A DNA stretch of 64,000 nucleotides from Spisula solida (Eukaryota; Mollusca; Bivalvia; Venerida; Mactridae). Both the position numbers and the translations under genes were made by a program. Every line of letters starts with the position of its first letter. The stretch's first letter is position 1. The notes under the pieces were generated by a model that worked only from the letters and a program-made list of their open reading frames with translations, searched no databases and was not told the origin of the DNA. Location of the stretch: assembly GCA_947247005.1 (NCBI GenBank), contig OX365944.1:6646501-6710500 (forward strand). The letters run 5' to 3'. Shown one piece after another: positions 1-15,000 of the stretch.

Positions 1-750
1 CTTTGAGGATCATATTAGTCCATAGCATGGCTTTGAGGACCATATAAGTTCATTGCATTACTTTGAGGACCATATTAGTCCATGGTATGGCTTTGAGAAC
101 CATGGTTGTCCATGGCATGGCTTTCAGGACCAAATTTGTCCATGTCATTGCTTTGAGGACCATGTTTGTCCATATCATTGCTTTGAGGACCATGTTTGTC
201 CATTTCATTGCTTTGAGGATCATATTAGTCCATAGCATGGCTTTGAGGACCATATAAGTTCATTGCATTACTTTGAGGACCATATTAGTCCATGGTATGG
301 CTTTGAGGACCTTGTTTGTCCATATCATTGCTTTGAAGACCAAATTTGTCCATGTCATTGCTTTGAAGACCAAATTTGTCCATATCATGCTTTGAAGACC
401 AAATTTGTCCATGTCATTGCTTTGAGGACCATGTTTGTCCATATCATTGCTTTGAGGACCATGTTTGTCCATTTCATTGCTTTGAGGATCATATTAGTCC
501 ATAGCATGGCTTTGAGGACCATATAAGTTCATGGCATTACTTTGAGGACCATAATAGTCCATGGTATGGCTTTGAGAACCATGGTTGTCCATGTCATAGC
601 TTTGAAGACCAAATTTGTCCATATCATTGCTTTGAAGACCAAATTTGTCCATATCATTGCTTTGAGGACCATGTTTGACTATGTCATTGCTTTGAGGACC
701 ATGTTTGTCCTTGTCATTGCTTTGAGAATCAAATTTATCTATAGCATTGC
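1..750. repeat. 30-bp minisatellite with higher-order structure, about 25 copies
   Basis: The unit resembles ctttgaggaccatgtttgtc plus about 10 bases. Monomer types recur in blocks: the same multi-monomer series restarts at 1, 211 and 480. One monomer is 29 bp, shifting the frame near 388. Because 30 is divisible by three, both strands stay open (60-89 codons), but the frames are artefacts. The array may continue left of the window. Confidence 0.95.
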
Positions 751-2951
751 TTTTCTGACACATATCTTCGGGAAATAGTTATCTATGATTCCGTCATGGA
801 GGACAGGTGTCTGTTAATGTTTGGTTTCCAATCAATAACTAAAGAATGCTTTGTGCCTAGTAGCTTTTTGATGCCAGTAGGTCATGGTCACAATTGCTTC
901 AATTTAATAATGGTTTCCATTCAATAACTTTAGAAGGTGTGTGCATGTATGGTCCTCAAACATTATTGGCTTGATGTTAATGACTAGACGGTAGGTCTAG
1001 GTCAAGGTCACAAGGACCTTGTTTTCTAAAGACATTTCATTTACTTCTCTTTTCTATTTCATTAACATTACTATCTTGCTGGACTCTGATCACATTTGTT
1101 GTCATTCTATATAGTTTGACTTAAGTAATCAAGAACTTCCTGCAGTTGATAAATACCAGAACAATTCTGTGTCACTACAATCAATTGTAGGTAATTTTCT
1201 TTTTAGAATTGCCAGATGTGGTCTGCATTATGTTGGGTGCCAAATTTAGGTTTGGCTAAGCACATGTCTTATACAATAGATTGAATTATCTGTTTTGATA
1301 GCGCACCATTAAATTGTTTTAAACATTAAGATTAGTGAGTTTAAAATGAACGCGATATAACTATATCCAGCTTACTTTTTCAATTAAACTCTTTTCTTAA
1401 AATGCAAGCTGCACTTACAATCGCATTTGTCAAAATGAAATCTAAAATTAAATAAATGAAATGATAAGATAATTTCAATCTAAGGCATTGTTGTATTTGG
1501 TGTATATTTCATATTGTCAAAAATTGTTAATAATGTTGATAAAGTATTAGACTATATGGTTTTTAGTCTCACTACACATACTCTCTTCCACAACAACCTT
1601 TCATAGACATCCCTCTCTTGAGCAACTGCCTCCCCTAGGCAGCCATTTTGTGTTACCAATAACCTCTTCTTTGTTGAAAGCCCTCTTGTACAACAACCTC
1701 TCCTTTGTGGACAGCCCTTTCATAGTCAACACTCTCTTGAGTAACTTTATCAGCAACTATCAAACATTTACAGCAATGTTGCTGTGAACATACTGCATTG
1801 TGTTTTCAAAATTCTTGTTGCTAAGCAATGATCGAAACATCCCAAAAACACTTGTGTGATTTTGATGTCTTTATTCTACAATTAATGTGATGTATGTTAC
1901 CAGCATCAAGTGTCACTTTTCTGTCACTGAACTCAATACTGTAAATCAAACATTTTCATGAGGGAATGAATTTCAATATATTTGCACAATTAACCAGACT
2001 TAGTTTGGGAAAACTTATGTTCATGAACTTAAACAATGGCAGTAAAAAACAGAAAATGTTCTTTTTTGTGATTTTTGAAAATCGCAAACAATTAACCTTA
2101 CAAACTAGTTCAGAATAACAAATTTGCAAAATTTTGGCCTCGCGAAAATTTCAGATTTAACAGTACTGTTTCAACACCAAATCTCCTTGACATCTGATCA
2201 ATAAAACTGTGATTTTATAATGAGTTTGATTGAATTTTCCTTAGAGATGAAAGGCTAAAAAATGTTAACAATTGGTATCTTTTGAATAATTTATGTAAAT
2301 ATTTAAGTAATGGGGATTATTCAAATAGTAAGTTTGTTTTTATTTTGATCAATCAGCTGATCCGTTAGTGATGAATTTAAATGGTGTTTGTTAGTTGGTC
2401 AGTAATTATATAAGTCTGACGGGCTTTTTCTGATGAGCCACTGACACTTATTGTAGAAAAAAACAACATTTTACAAAATTAGAGAATAACAAAAACAATT
2501 TAACTGACACTCTGTGAATATAGTCTGTGCATGTCTATCGAACCATCGAGAATATTATTTTAGTCAAAGATCTAAAAATACAAAGATTTGAATGATGTAC
2601 CAAATCTCACAATATCTCGCAGCAATCTTCTGAAATATAGTTGTTTTCAAAATCTTGTTTCTTCTGTTTTAATGAACTCATCTATGATATAATAGTCAAA
2701 ACACATGATCACCATGCTGCCGAAGATTAATGTGTCCCAGTTGAATTGTCTTGGTCAATACAATACACATTCAAAACCAAGAGAAAATCACACACATTGA
2801 TTTCATTTTACCTTGCAAATGAACAATGTATTCCATGAAATAATATGTGTTTGTATTACCTTTGAGTAGAACTCTGGGTGTTATAAACTGCTCACCAAGT
2901 TGACTAGTATTGTCTGGTAGTTCCTGAGGGTATCTTATTTCTCTATTTCAG
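751..2951. other. BAIAP2 intron: no exon recognised
   Basis: AT-rich intron sequence with no IMD-like exon. At about 1565-1760 there is a degenerate minisatellite (variants of cctctcttgagcaact, caacaacctctcctttgt, gacagccctttcatag), a type common in molluscs. Short 'caataactttagaa' and 'ggtcaaggtcac' stretches at 830-1010 are fragments of dispersed bivalve repeats. Confidence 0.6.
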
Positions 2952-3023
2952 ACAAAATCCCTGTTTACAGAACTGATATTACCACTAGAACAGAAATTAG
3001 AGAAAGACTTCAAGAAACCTAGC
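2952..3023 (+). CDS. BAIAP2: BAIAP2 exon a: IMD helix segment
   Basis: 24 codons, phase 0 at both ends. The acceptor is ctctatttcag and the donor is gtaagt at 3024. It encodes TKSLFTELILPLEQKLEKDF followed by KKPS, aligning with the IRSp53 segment around 'SFHNELLTQLEQKVELD'. This is the first exon I can identify; no upstream IMD exon is recognisable in 780-2951, so intron 5' of it extends at least to the left part of the window. Confidence 0.85.
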
Positions 3024-6000
3024 GTAAGTATAACTAACACCTCCATATTGGTGCCAGAACAACCTTGTACATTATAGTATAACACCTCCATATTGGTGCC
3101 AGAACAACCTTGTACATTCTAGTATAACACCTCCATATTGGTGCCAGAACAACCTTGTACATGCTAGTATAGTACGGAGAATTTGACACAATCCTTGACC
3201 TTCTATTAATATAATTTAACAGCTGATGTATTGTCTATATTTTTAACCCTGGTTGTATGTTGTCAAAGGCGGGAATATCATGAAGATGCTTGAGGTGTAA
3301 TACCAACACAAATCTAAAGGACTGATATTGCACGATTTGCTTGTGGAAATTTATGTATTCAATGCAAGAACCTTAATATATTCATGCATAAAGGTCAGGA
3401 TCGGCTAAATTCTATATACACAGTCAAACGTGCCTGTAAAGATCACACATGGGAACAGCAGAAAATGGTTTTTATAATGAAATAAACTTAAAAGGATAAA
3501 CAAATATGGCCTTTGTTGACAGGTAGTTTAACAAGGTTAGAAATATACTTAAATATAGTTATTCTTGTCTACCAGCATAATCTTGTAACACCAGAAGCCT
3601 GTTGACTAACCAAGCCGCTTCCAAATTGCGCTATCTGGCGCTTTCCTACGTCTATGCAACGACACGCTACCAGCGAGCAGTGCTCGCCGATAGCATACCG
3701 TTTCTTAACACTTTTCTAGACGAGCCCTTCTGAGTGCTTTCTTGTGCAACAGACCGCTTTGGTAGCGCTCAATAGCGCATTGCTATGCAATGGTCTGCTC
3801 TCCGCAAACGCTCGCTGGTAGCATATAAATTTTCCGCTTCGTCTGCTATATAGCGCTTTTTTGAAGCAAGCCGTTTCCTAGCATAGGGATATCAACCGCT
3901 CGGTAGCAGTTTGTTTAGGCAATGGGCTCCAGAATCATTGTGTATAATAATTTCTCAAACTGAACTAGTTGGAAAATAGTTTGATTTGAGATAAAAATGA
4001 TGGTCCGTGCAGACTGGAGATAAAAATGATGGTCCGTGCAGACTGGAGATAAAAATGATGGTCCGTGCAGACTGGAGATAAAAATGATGGTCTGTGCAGA
4101 CTGGAGATAAAAATGATGGTCCGTGCAGACTGGAGATAAAAATGATGGTCCGTGCAGACTGGAGATAAAAATGATGGTCCGTGCAGACTGGAGATAAAAA
4201 TGATGGTCCGTGCAGACTGGAGATAAAAATGATGGTCCGTGCAGACTGGAGATAAAAATGATGGTCCGTGCAGACTGGAGATAAAAATGATGGTCCGTGC
4301 AGACTGGAGATAAAAATGATGGTCCGTGCATACTGGTTTTCTTAATAGAGAAGTCTTTTAATAGCAAATGGTCTTTAACACAAGTTTGAATGTCCTAAAC
4401 AACCAGTCAATGATTCATCAAATGTTTGAAGCACATTCATGTAGACTATAGATATATTTGTATTCTTATAGAAATTTCTGACAAAGAATTGATCAGTCCA
4501 ATGTGAAACTGATATTATAACCCTCGATAGTTGCGTTGAAAATACAATAATTACTATGATAGTTCCAACATTTTTTCATACGTAATGTAATGTATAGCCC
4601 CAGCTTTGTTTATTTGTTTAGCCAGACATTCACCCTTCGGCATTGCACTATCATGTAGTATTTTGTAATTTATTAACTTTGAATTCATAAATGGTTACCA
4701 TGGCTACTTGTTATTGTTTTACCAGTAGGGATTATTTGTTTTGTAAAATATTGAATTTTTGCTGGTGTGGTTTTCAGTGTTATATGAGACTTATTTTTGC
4801 AGCTGATTTCCTCCATCCATGACAAACAATACTGACATTGATATCATAATCTTAATGCAGGTTATTAGAGGTTGCTGGTGAATATCCTTTTGCGCTTGTA
4901 AAATTTCTTAAATACCAGGGCCGTATCCAGGACTTGTTTTCTGGGGGGGCCAAGAGGGGTGGGTGCGGGAGGGGATAGCCCTCCCTGTCGAGATTTTTTT
5001 AATATTGTTATTGTAACGGTGCATTTTCCTGATATTCCAGGCATCATAAAGCATGGAAAAAGATACACACTCAGTATCATAATTATAAAAGCTAAAAGCT
5101 GAACTCTCTGTTTGGACTACTTATGTATGATCTACCAAGGTCTCTTTGTATGGAATCAATATCTGGACCACTGGAGGTTATTCAGCACGCATGTTAACAT
5201 GGGTGTTTTCAGTTAATTGAATTTTTTTTTTTATGTTTGAATAAAAATGGTGCAATTTCGTGCACTTTCAGCTTTAAAATCAGACCTAAAAATAATTAAA
5301 GTTGTGCTACTAAATAGTGTCCCCTCCCAGTGAATATATTCTTTCGAGTTTTGACTAAAATTGGTGCAATTTCGTGCACTTTTAGCTTTAAAATCAGACT
5401 TAAAAATAACTAAGATAGTGCTACTAATTAGTGTTCCCTCTCCAAGCGAAGATTTTTTTCGGTTTTTGCTTAAAAATTATGCAATTTCCTGCACTTTTAG
5501 TTTTGAAATCAGACATTAAAATAATTAAAGCAGTGCTACTATAGAGATCTACTAATTTTTAAAAACTTAATAATCTGATCATTCATGTTTTACCATTTTA
5601 ATATTAATTATTAAGAAATCCAAATTTATACGAACATGAATTTTTTTAATGTAATGTGATTTCCTGCACTATATATATAAATTATGAACTTTTATATTCG
5701 GATATAAAATTGGACTACTACATTTGGTTTATGTATCAAATTTCAATGAAATGGATGCATATTCAAAAATATTTCGAGAATGTGACCATTACTTTCCACT
5801 CAAACATTAAATACTATACATAGGAATCCTAATTAATCACCCCATGAAACAATTAAATAATATACCTATTTTTCTCACTGTAATGATTACATATAAGTTA
5901 GTAACTTACATTTTAACTATCAATTCTTCAAGTCAAACTTTAATTTTTAATCATCATGCTCTAATTTTAATGCGATTAAATGGTGATAACCATTGACATC

Positions 6001-9000
6001 ATTATGTAATATCTGACTGACCTTCTTTAATCAACCTAAACATACTTAATTTCTTATCAGTTGCAAAAATCACACCTTCACCATCAGTTGGTCCTGTTGA
6101 GTGCTTGATTAGTCTGGGGGCTATACAATATATACACAGGATGTCATCTAGAATGTCCAATATACAGGTCCAGTATGATAGATGCGGAAAGATTTAGTCA
6201 GCCCCAAGAAATAGATCAGTGGTGTATTAAATCAATAGTCGTAGGGGCCGAAAAGATATACAAAAACGTAGCTAGCCAGTCAGCTGGGGGGGCCAAGGCC
6301 CCCTGGCCCCCTACCTGAATACGTGCCTGAATACTTCTCATATAATATACAGTGGAGTTCAGAGTGCTGTTACATTTCCGTTGAAATTGGTACTGTTTTA
6401 TGCATATTCAGTTCTGGGTCATGCATTTTTAGTTTGAGACTTGCGTGTGTATTTTTGTACTGTTTCATGCATTTTAAGTTCGGTAGTCTTTTAAGGAGTT
6501 TTTATGCCCCCCATCTTTGACGAGGGGTATATTCCTTTGCACATGTCTGTCTGTCTGTGGGTCAGTTGGTCGTATATAAAATGGTTTCCGTTCAATAACT
6601 CAAAAACGCTTTGCCCTAGGATCTTCAAACTTTACATAGTTAACATCACCTTCACCTTTTCTGAATATTGGGTTTCCATGTGGACATACATGTTTTACAA
6701 ACATCTCTTGTTTAATTTTTTGTTACTTTGACATTTTTTAGCAAAAGGTCCACAGGAGGAGGGAATAATTAAAATAAAAACTCCCAAAATGTAGCTACCA
6801 TGTTGTTGATGGTGGACTGTAATGATGGTCCATTATTGAAAGCAGCAATGTAAATTCTAACAGCCAATTTATCTTAAAACAAATACAGTGCACATGTATC
6901 TGTATCATTGATAAAAGAATTTTTATTTTACATTTTATAAAAACAAATTCTGTCAGTTATTTTTCAATGATACCTGTGGCACGGTGGTGAATCAGAACAC
7001 AATTAAACAAGCACTTTATCAACTTATCATTAGTAAAATAATGAAATGCATTATAAAACAAGGTGTATAGTATCATTACCATCAAAACATTTTACATGAT
7101 AAATTATATGCAATTTTAGATTTCCATTTTATTTTTGAAAATGACAAAAATAGGGCAGGAGTGTCCCCCGAGTAAAGAAAAATCAAAGAACTCTGGCCTA
7201 AGCATTTTCAGTTTGGTTTTCATGCTGGCAGTATGAATTAAGGTTCCTTTTTGTTTTATGATAGTCATCCTTAAATAAGTGTGTCAGACATTAACCAGCA
7301 GGGAACAAATGATCCTAGAACACAAAGCAATTCTAATTGTATTTGTTTCGAGTCTCAGAAGCACGTTTGAAAATAGTTACATACCTAATAAAGCTTGTTT
7401 TATGATTGTTTCATAATTATGTACTGTCTGGTTTTATGGATCAGCAGTCTTGTAACTACTGAGACTGTTATTCTTTAATCAGGTTTTGGTTTCCTATGAA
7501 ACAGTTAATAGGTTTTTACTCAATAGCTCGACATTACCCAGTGTTTCCTAAAAAAAGAGTTAAATGACAAAGTACCACCAGACATTTCTGAAATGAAGAT
7601 TCAATTGACAAAAATAAACAATTCTTATCATTTCTAATATCAAGATTTTTTTGACTTAAACGGATATAATAATTTCATAAATCATGACTTTATTCACAAA
7701 AAATGATACTCATTATAAAATGATGTAAATGATATTGAATTTTTCTCTTCTTATGTGCTGAATATTAATTTCTGATATTGATTGCAATTGAAATGGATCT
7801 TGATATGTGTTTATCCATAAATATAGTACATTAAATATGTATATATACATTTATTATTATGTCTAAAAACTGATAACTTGGTTAGTATTAGAACATTTGC
7901 TTTAATAATGACATAAATCTGTTTCATTAGTATAAATCAATTTCTGAAAATATCTTATACATTTTGTTTAATTTCAATATGCATCTGTACCATACTTTCA
8001 ATATAAATTGAATATGTAAGTTAATTGTAGAACATTTTCTTGTTGACTGGTAGTTGTTTTGAAATTATAAGCCCTACAAGATGAATGGAGGTACAGATTT
8101 TATGTACATGTCCTTATTTTGAAATTTTAGATAAAACGTCAGTAAATAAATTAGATTTCGTCTTTTGGTTGCTATAGAAATGAATCTTGATAGAGTTTGA
8201 ATATAAATTATGCCCAATTAAGGGTAAAATTAATGTGAGTTATATATATTATAATAAGATCAAATTTATATGAATAACAAAATGCACTAATTTTATTTAT
8301 GCTTTTCATTAAACTGTTTATATTTAAATATCTGAGGAATTTCGACTTGGCTCGTGGAGAATTATTAAGTGCATAGAATTAGCAACTCAAAATCTTGTTT
8401 AAATATTTGCTAATTGATAAAGGCCTGTGACTTTCACCTACACTTGATTTATCATATCCGTATTGTCGGCTCATATTCACAGTGGTTTGACCCAAATTTG
8501 TAGAGATACCGAGAAAGGTATTCTTCAATTATACAATTATACAGGCAGGACACCTTGATACTTTATAACATATGTCAACATCAACTGTATCTGTTTGCCC
8601 AAGAAGGAAGGAATTTGCACTGTGGATGGATAGTGGTTTTTTGCCAGCATGTCAAGTGTCCCCTCATAATTCATATAAGAGCAAGATAATACAGATCACA
8701 AGTGTCACATCATTCCTTTGATAATTACAATGAGACAGATTACCAAGAAAGAAGACATGATATTATTCATTGCACATAGTATGATAATCATTTTCACAGT
8801 CCTTGTTAGCTCACCTGAGCACTAAGTGAGTTATTGTAATTGGTATGTGTCCGTTGCCTATCCGTTGTCATCTGGTCGTTCAAACAACCTATACTTTTAA
8901 ACTGCTTGGCCAATTTTGATGAAACTGTATTAGATTAATGCTAATTGATAGGCCTCTTTGAGACTCCCAATTGTTATCTTGATCCAATAAAAACATGGCC

Positions 9001-12000
9001 GTCTGAATGCAGGAGCCATCTCCTCAAAAACTTCCGGGGCAATTTCAAAATTATTTCAGAGTAATTTTACTTGGGTAATCCTCTATTAAGTTCCTAGTTT
9101 TCATGTTGATTCCCTAAAAACCCATGGTTATGGTACTCCTGGTAAGTTAGGGTCTGACTCAGGATAAGCAATGAACTACCTAGGATAGGTTAGAGGTCTG
9201 TCCGAATAGGTTAGGGGCTACTCAATAAGACAGGTTGCAGTGTACATGTACTATTAATAATATTATGATGTAATAAATGTTGATATATACCATGTCCACA
9301 CTTCTCCCTACTGTTCACTGTCTATTGTTTTAATATATCTATATGATAACATTGTCTAGTATCTGATAATGTAGTCAATTTGTACCATGAATGTTACATC
9401 CTCCTTAATATAACAAGGTCAGGATTTAGTAAACTCGTTAAAAACTTACATTCCTATTTGTTTGTCTGATTTATTTTGGATTTTTTTTCAGATTTTGAAA
9501 TTTACATGGTACATTGTAGCTGAGTTAGACATATTGAACCAATCTTCATGAAACTTTGTCTAAGGTTTGAATCTATGCCAATATAAATTCTAGATCATCA
9601 TGGCAAAAAAAACTAGGTTTCTATCTCAAGCCAAGTTGTAAGATCATCTAAAAAGTACTGATGAATGATACACATCATGCCCATTTTCAGCTCCTTTATG
9701 ATAATCTGTGCATTATTATAAATTCTAACAGTATCTGCATATTAATCCATATACGCATAGAGCAAACCAGGGCATGTATTATTACCGCAATAAAACATAC
9801 CTGTCAAATTGGCTGTTACTATTTACGCCCCGTATCACGTGACATATTTATGAATGGATGAACGTAAACTTTATAGTGAAACTTCAACCAGTCGCGAACA
9901 AGGCAAGTTGCACGAGTATCCAGTGTTACAGCTATGACGCATCTATTTTTAGAAACTCCAATATACTCTCGAAACTAAGTTTCATAAAAAGTCTGATAAT
10001 CAATTAATTTATATTACCCTATATATATCCTATACTTGTGTTATTATGCTCCCCGAAGAAATTCGCTACCGTGGCCGAGTGGTTAGGGCGTCCGCCTTGG
10101 AAGCGGGAGATCGAAGGTTCAAATCTCGGCGGAAGCTGGGTTAGAACTGATGCGGTCGGTTGATGAGCCGACAGCTAGTTAAAGAACGGTTACCGTAGGC
10201 CCATCTCTGTCAGGCGCCCGACAATACGAGAAGGGATTCGGGAGGTACTGTACGCACGAAATATAGGTATCTCATAAGTCAAATTGGCTGGCCCTTTCAA
10301 TAGGGGTGACACTATAATAAACAAAAACTTTACCTTTTATAGTCGCCAAAGTGTCCGTCTGTGTGTCCGGCCGTCGCACTTTCTTGTCCGCGCTATTTCT
10401 CAAGAACCACTGCTCAGATTTTACTAAAACTTCTTGGATAGCTTCACTACCAAGTGGAGATGCGCATATCGTTGGCACATTCTGGTTTGCCTTGGAAGAT
10501 TTGCACTATAACTATATACTAAATTTTTGGCCACGCTATTTCTCAAGAACCACAATTAACGAAGGAAGGTTACTGAATACATAAGAGGCTTGGGTAAATT
10601 CTGTCAAACTGTATAACATAACATTTGTCCTAAAACCCAGTTGACTTGTTTGAGCATTTTTTCTGTTACAAACATCCCACGGTGAGCATCAACCGTCTTT
10701 GACGCCTCTTGTTAAAATTGTTTCAATGTTTAAAATGTGTTATTTCCTTCAGAAAATTAAGAAGGTCGTTTCCATTAACGAGGGAGGTAATTGTACCAGC
10801 TAATAAGCCACTCAATTTCGGCTTGGAATTATGTTCAATGTCAAATGGGTGAAAATGAAATGCGTGCAGTTAAATAGTACGGGTTATTATCGTATTTAGA
10901 ATCAAAATAAAAACTCACTTGTTCGGATGCAGAAAATTAATTCACTCGTGCTACGCACCAGTGATTTAATTTTTCGCATCCCATCTTCTGCCCATGTTTT
11001 ATTCACTGACAAAATACGCGAACAGATTTTTATTTCTTAATTAATTGTTTTTTTAATCGACTGAATATTCGTCAAAATTATCGCTGGCTTAGAATGAGAA
11101 GTTTGTAAGTGCTATTTAAGACATTGTAAGACTCATACATATTTGAAATCTGCATCAAAAGGCGCTTCTTATGAGCCTATTTTATGACAATTGGAATTTG
11201 TCGTGTTGACCAAACTGAAGTTGGAAAATCTTGTTTTTCCATAAGTAAAGACTAGTTTTCAGACTTTTTTCTTGTTTTTTCAAAATATTGATTTATGTAC
11301 TTACGACTTCTCATTCTAAGCCAGCAATATAGCTGAAAATCCGGGTGGTGTGTTGGAAGGTTTTTTCAGTAATGTCCTAGGGTCAGGTGATCGCCTAAAA
11401 TGGTAATTCATGTAGAGGAAATTATACTGTTGATTGGATCGCAATCGTGACATGCATTTACTGTACATGTTAGCTTCTAATGAAGATTAGATGAACAGTC
11501 ACACCTTGTTTATCCAAGTTTGCAAGGTTCAAATTTTATTTACACTTATTACACAGCGAAAAGAGATAGGGCATTTGAGATTCCGGTTATTAAGATCGTG
11601 TGTTGTCAAACTAACAATGTTGGTCTGTACGTTGTTAATTTCTACATCTTATCTCTACATCAATTTGAATACATGTTTTTTTTTGTTTTTCAGTCAGATG
11701 CACGAAAGTACACACAAGGACATAAAGTTGTGTTATCTCCTTTCAACAAAGCCAGTGATTCGTTGAAGAAATTCAGAAAGAAAACCAAAAATAAACCTGT
11801 TTATGATAATGAAAAAGAAGCACAGGTGATTAATTATTTAACAATTCATAGAAGGAAGTTGAAACCGAAAAATGATAATAAATCATTTTGTGTTGTAGAG
11901 AACCCCCTTATAAATCAATGTGTTTCTTAGCGCAAATTGGGTTTGTTTTTATATTATTTGCTTCCTGTGAGAGAGATATGAGTCATGAACATTTAGACAT

Positions 12001-15000
12001 TCTTAACTGTTACACTACACACGTGACACTAAGTGATGAGCTAGAATTGTGTACACGTCTTATGTGCAGCTTTTTGTGACAAAAATCAAGAATTATCTCC
12101 CTTGATAAGGTATCTCATTCAATTATTAGATTGTCTCCCCTCAATACTCATTATTGTGAATAATTGATGATGGACACATGAGTATAGAGATCTGTAGAGA
12201 ATGGCAGAGAATAGTACAAAGTGGGGGAATATTATCAGTGCCCTTTTTCCACCCCAGAACAACAGAGCTAAGTAAGTAAAGTAAAGTAAGTATGGAAAAT
12301 AGGTTTGAATTGATATATTCATGGAGTAAGGTGTTAAGATAAGATCAACTTACATGTATTTACATAATGAAAAGTGTAACTAGAAATGATAGTTACGAAA
12401 TATTACAGTTGCTATGGAGATGGCTGATTTGATTGATTGATTTGATTGTAACATATTTCTACTTTCAGTACATGAGAACATTATCAAAGTGTCAGGAAAA
12501 GTTAGACCAGTACAGAGTGAAAGGTTTAAGGACAGTGAGTATCAGTTTCTGTTTACTTTCCAATTATTTAGAGTTACAGCCTTTTGTGTGGGTCATGCCT
12601 CTTTGTACATATCACTGGCTTAGAATTAGAAGGTCGTAAGTACTATTTGCGACCTTATAAGACTCATGCATAATTGAAATCTGCATCCCAAGGCGCTTTT
12701 TTATGAGCTTATTTTCATGAAAATCGGAAAGGGTCATGGTCACCAAACTGAAGTTTAAAAAACTTGTTTTTCCATAGGTAAAGAGTACTTTTCAGACATT
12801 TTTTTCATGTTTTCTCAAAATTCTAATTCTAAGCCAGCGATGTTTGTGTTTGTGTCAAAAACCCTTCTAGTTTTATCATCAAGTTTTCTGCAGCTATCCG
12901 TTACTATGGATGGTATCCATTGCTTTAGATTTGAGGTTGTCTCTTTCTCCAGTCACCAGTTTCATTTACTAGTATCTGCTCAGTAATATTAACGTTTTCT
13001 CACTAGTCTATCAAGGTGACTTTAATATCATCATAATTCAAGGCCAAAGCCCACAGTTTCCCCACATCTTTATGCCACATATTGTTTAATCATTTTATGA
13101 AAGTTGTCAGCAACAAGCTGCAGCACACTGCTGAATTTCCTGACTTCGCTTCTGGAGATAATTTAATATCAAAAGTCATCTAAATTCTATGCAGTCTGTT
13201 GTCAAATTTGATCCTGCAGGCTATGTGTTCTATGAGATATGTCTTTAATATTCATATCATGTTTTTGTGTGTCTAAATGATGGATTGTAGGTATCCCTTA
13301 GGAATGAGATCAGCAAATAAATGTGAAAGCTAAGATAAATCTTCAAGTCAGGCTACCTCTTTTTGCATTCACATTTTCTTGGAGAAATGCAAATGAACTA
13401 TGACAGTGGTCTGAGAAATATGTAAGAAACTGCAATGGATTGAGATCCTCAGGCAAATGAACTCTGTATAAAGCCTTTCTAATCTTCATGTTACAATGTG
13501 GTGAAAGGTCACGGCCAATGTTCATAACAAATTAGACAGGAAAGGCAGCACTAAATAGAAACAGCAAAGCACAAAAGGCACACAAATGAACACACAAGAA
13601 CAACCACAGACCACAAGTGTCAGCCTAAATGAAAACCTAACAGCTACAACATCCTTCTTGCATGTGTCAATTTGGTTCAATTGAAGTGCATTATACTGGT
13701 ATTGCTGTTATGTTTTCTTCCGTTTGAAAAATTTGACCGCAAATCTGGACTTGTTGATTTGATATAAATTTCTCTGTTGCTGGGAAATATTTCTGACCAT
13801 TGGTATGAATTTATTAATGGAGAAACCCAAGCTCACATGTGAAGCATGGTGATCCAGACAGAGTATAAGAATGTCATACTATTAATAAGCCAAGTCAAAA
13901 GTTAAGTGAAATAAATAAGAACATTTATGGTATGTGTGTTATAAACAAAAACATGTTTAATAAAAATCTTTATCTTGACAACAGCTGGTCAAGGTTTCGG
14001 TGTCCGGTCATCAAATTTTAAAGTCCATATGGACTGAAATATCAAATATATTACAATCTCTATCCACTCATTGTACTGAAACCTTTTCTTCCAAGTGGCA
14101 TTTGCTACAGTAATCTCCTTTATCCAAATGTGGAGAAGATGTCCGTTGGTTAAGGAAGAACAAGTTTTATCCATTCCACGAAAACTGGTTCAGTCAACAT
14201 TACTGTCAACCACGTAATACTGAAAAATGGTAGAGAAACTGTGTACAGTACAGCCAACTTGATCAGATGAGAATTAGTCACAGTAACATAACTTATTAAT
14301 CACATTACATGATGTTATTTATTCTATATAACATTATTTTCTTTATTATGAAATAGCTGGCTAATACATTGACATTCTGTAGCTGGCTAATACAATGACA
14401 TTCTGTAGCTGGCTAATGCATTGACATTCTGTAGCTGGCTAATACATTGACATTCTGTAGCTGGCTAATACATTGACATTCTGTAGCTGGCTAATACATT
14501 GACATTCTGTAGCTGGCTAATACATTGACATTCTGTAGCTGGCTAATACATTGACATTCTGTAGCTGGCTAATACATTGACATTCTGTAGCTGGCTAATG
14601 CATTGACATTCTGTAGCTGGCTAATACATTGACATTCTGTAGCTGGCTAATACATTGACATTCTGTAGCTGGCTAATACATTGATATTCTCTCATGTTTT
14701 TGTAACTGTAAGTACCGGTAACGTGCAAAATTGTCTTATGAGTTTTCACAATCCATTAAAAGACAATATTGCTTGTTGATGAAGCTTCTAATTAAGTAAC
14801 CTCCCTACTATAAGGGTTTTATGTCTACTTGTGGTAAGGTTTATACTGTGCAGATCTGGGTAATTAATTACTCAGACATTAACTGAAGCAGATGTTTATT
14901 GTCAGTGTGTTTTCTATTGATCAAGGTAACATTTAGAGCTTTGTTGATGGTGGCAGCTTGCTATACTGTAGTTCTATAGGTGCTCTCTGCTGCATTTCTA

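Noticed and set aside
1..750. CRISPR-like array
   Set aside because: Direct repeats have no unique spacers; this is a contiguous minisatellite in animal DNA. The same applies to 14352-14692 and 41577-42011.
3915..4367. 150-codon minus-strand open frame
   Set aside because: Generated by the 29-bp tandem repeat; the 29-residue period follows from unit length, and there is no domain.
10065..10135. Functional tRNA gene
   Set aside because: A and B boxes are good, but acceptor and T arms do not pair properly and a SINE-like body follows.
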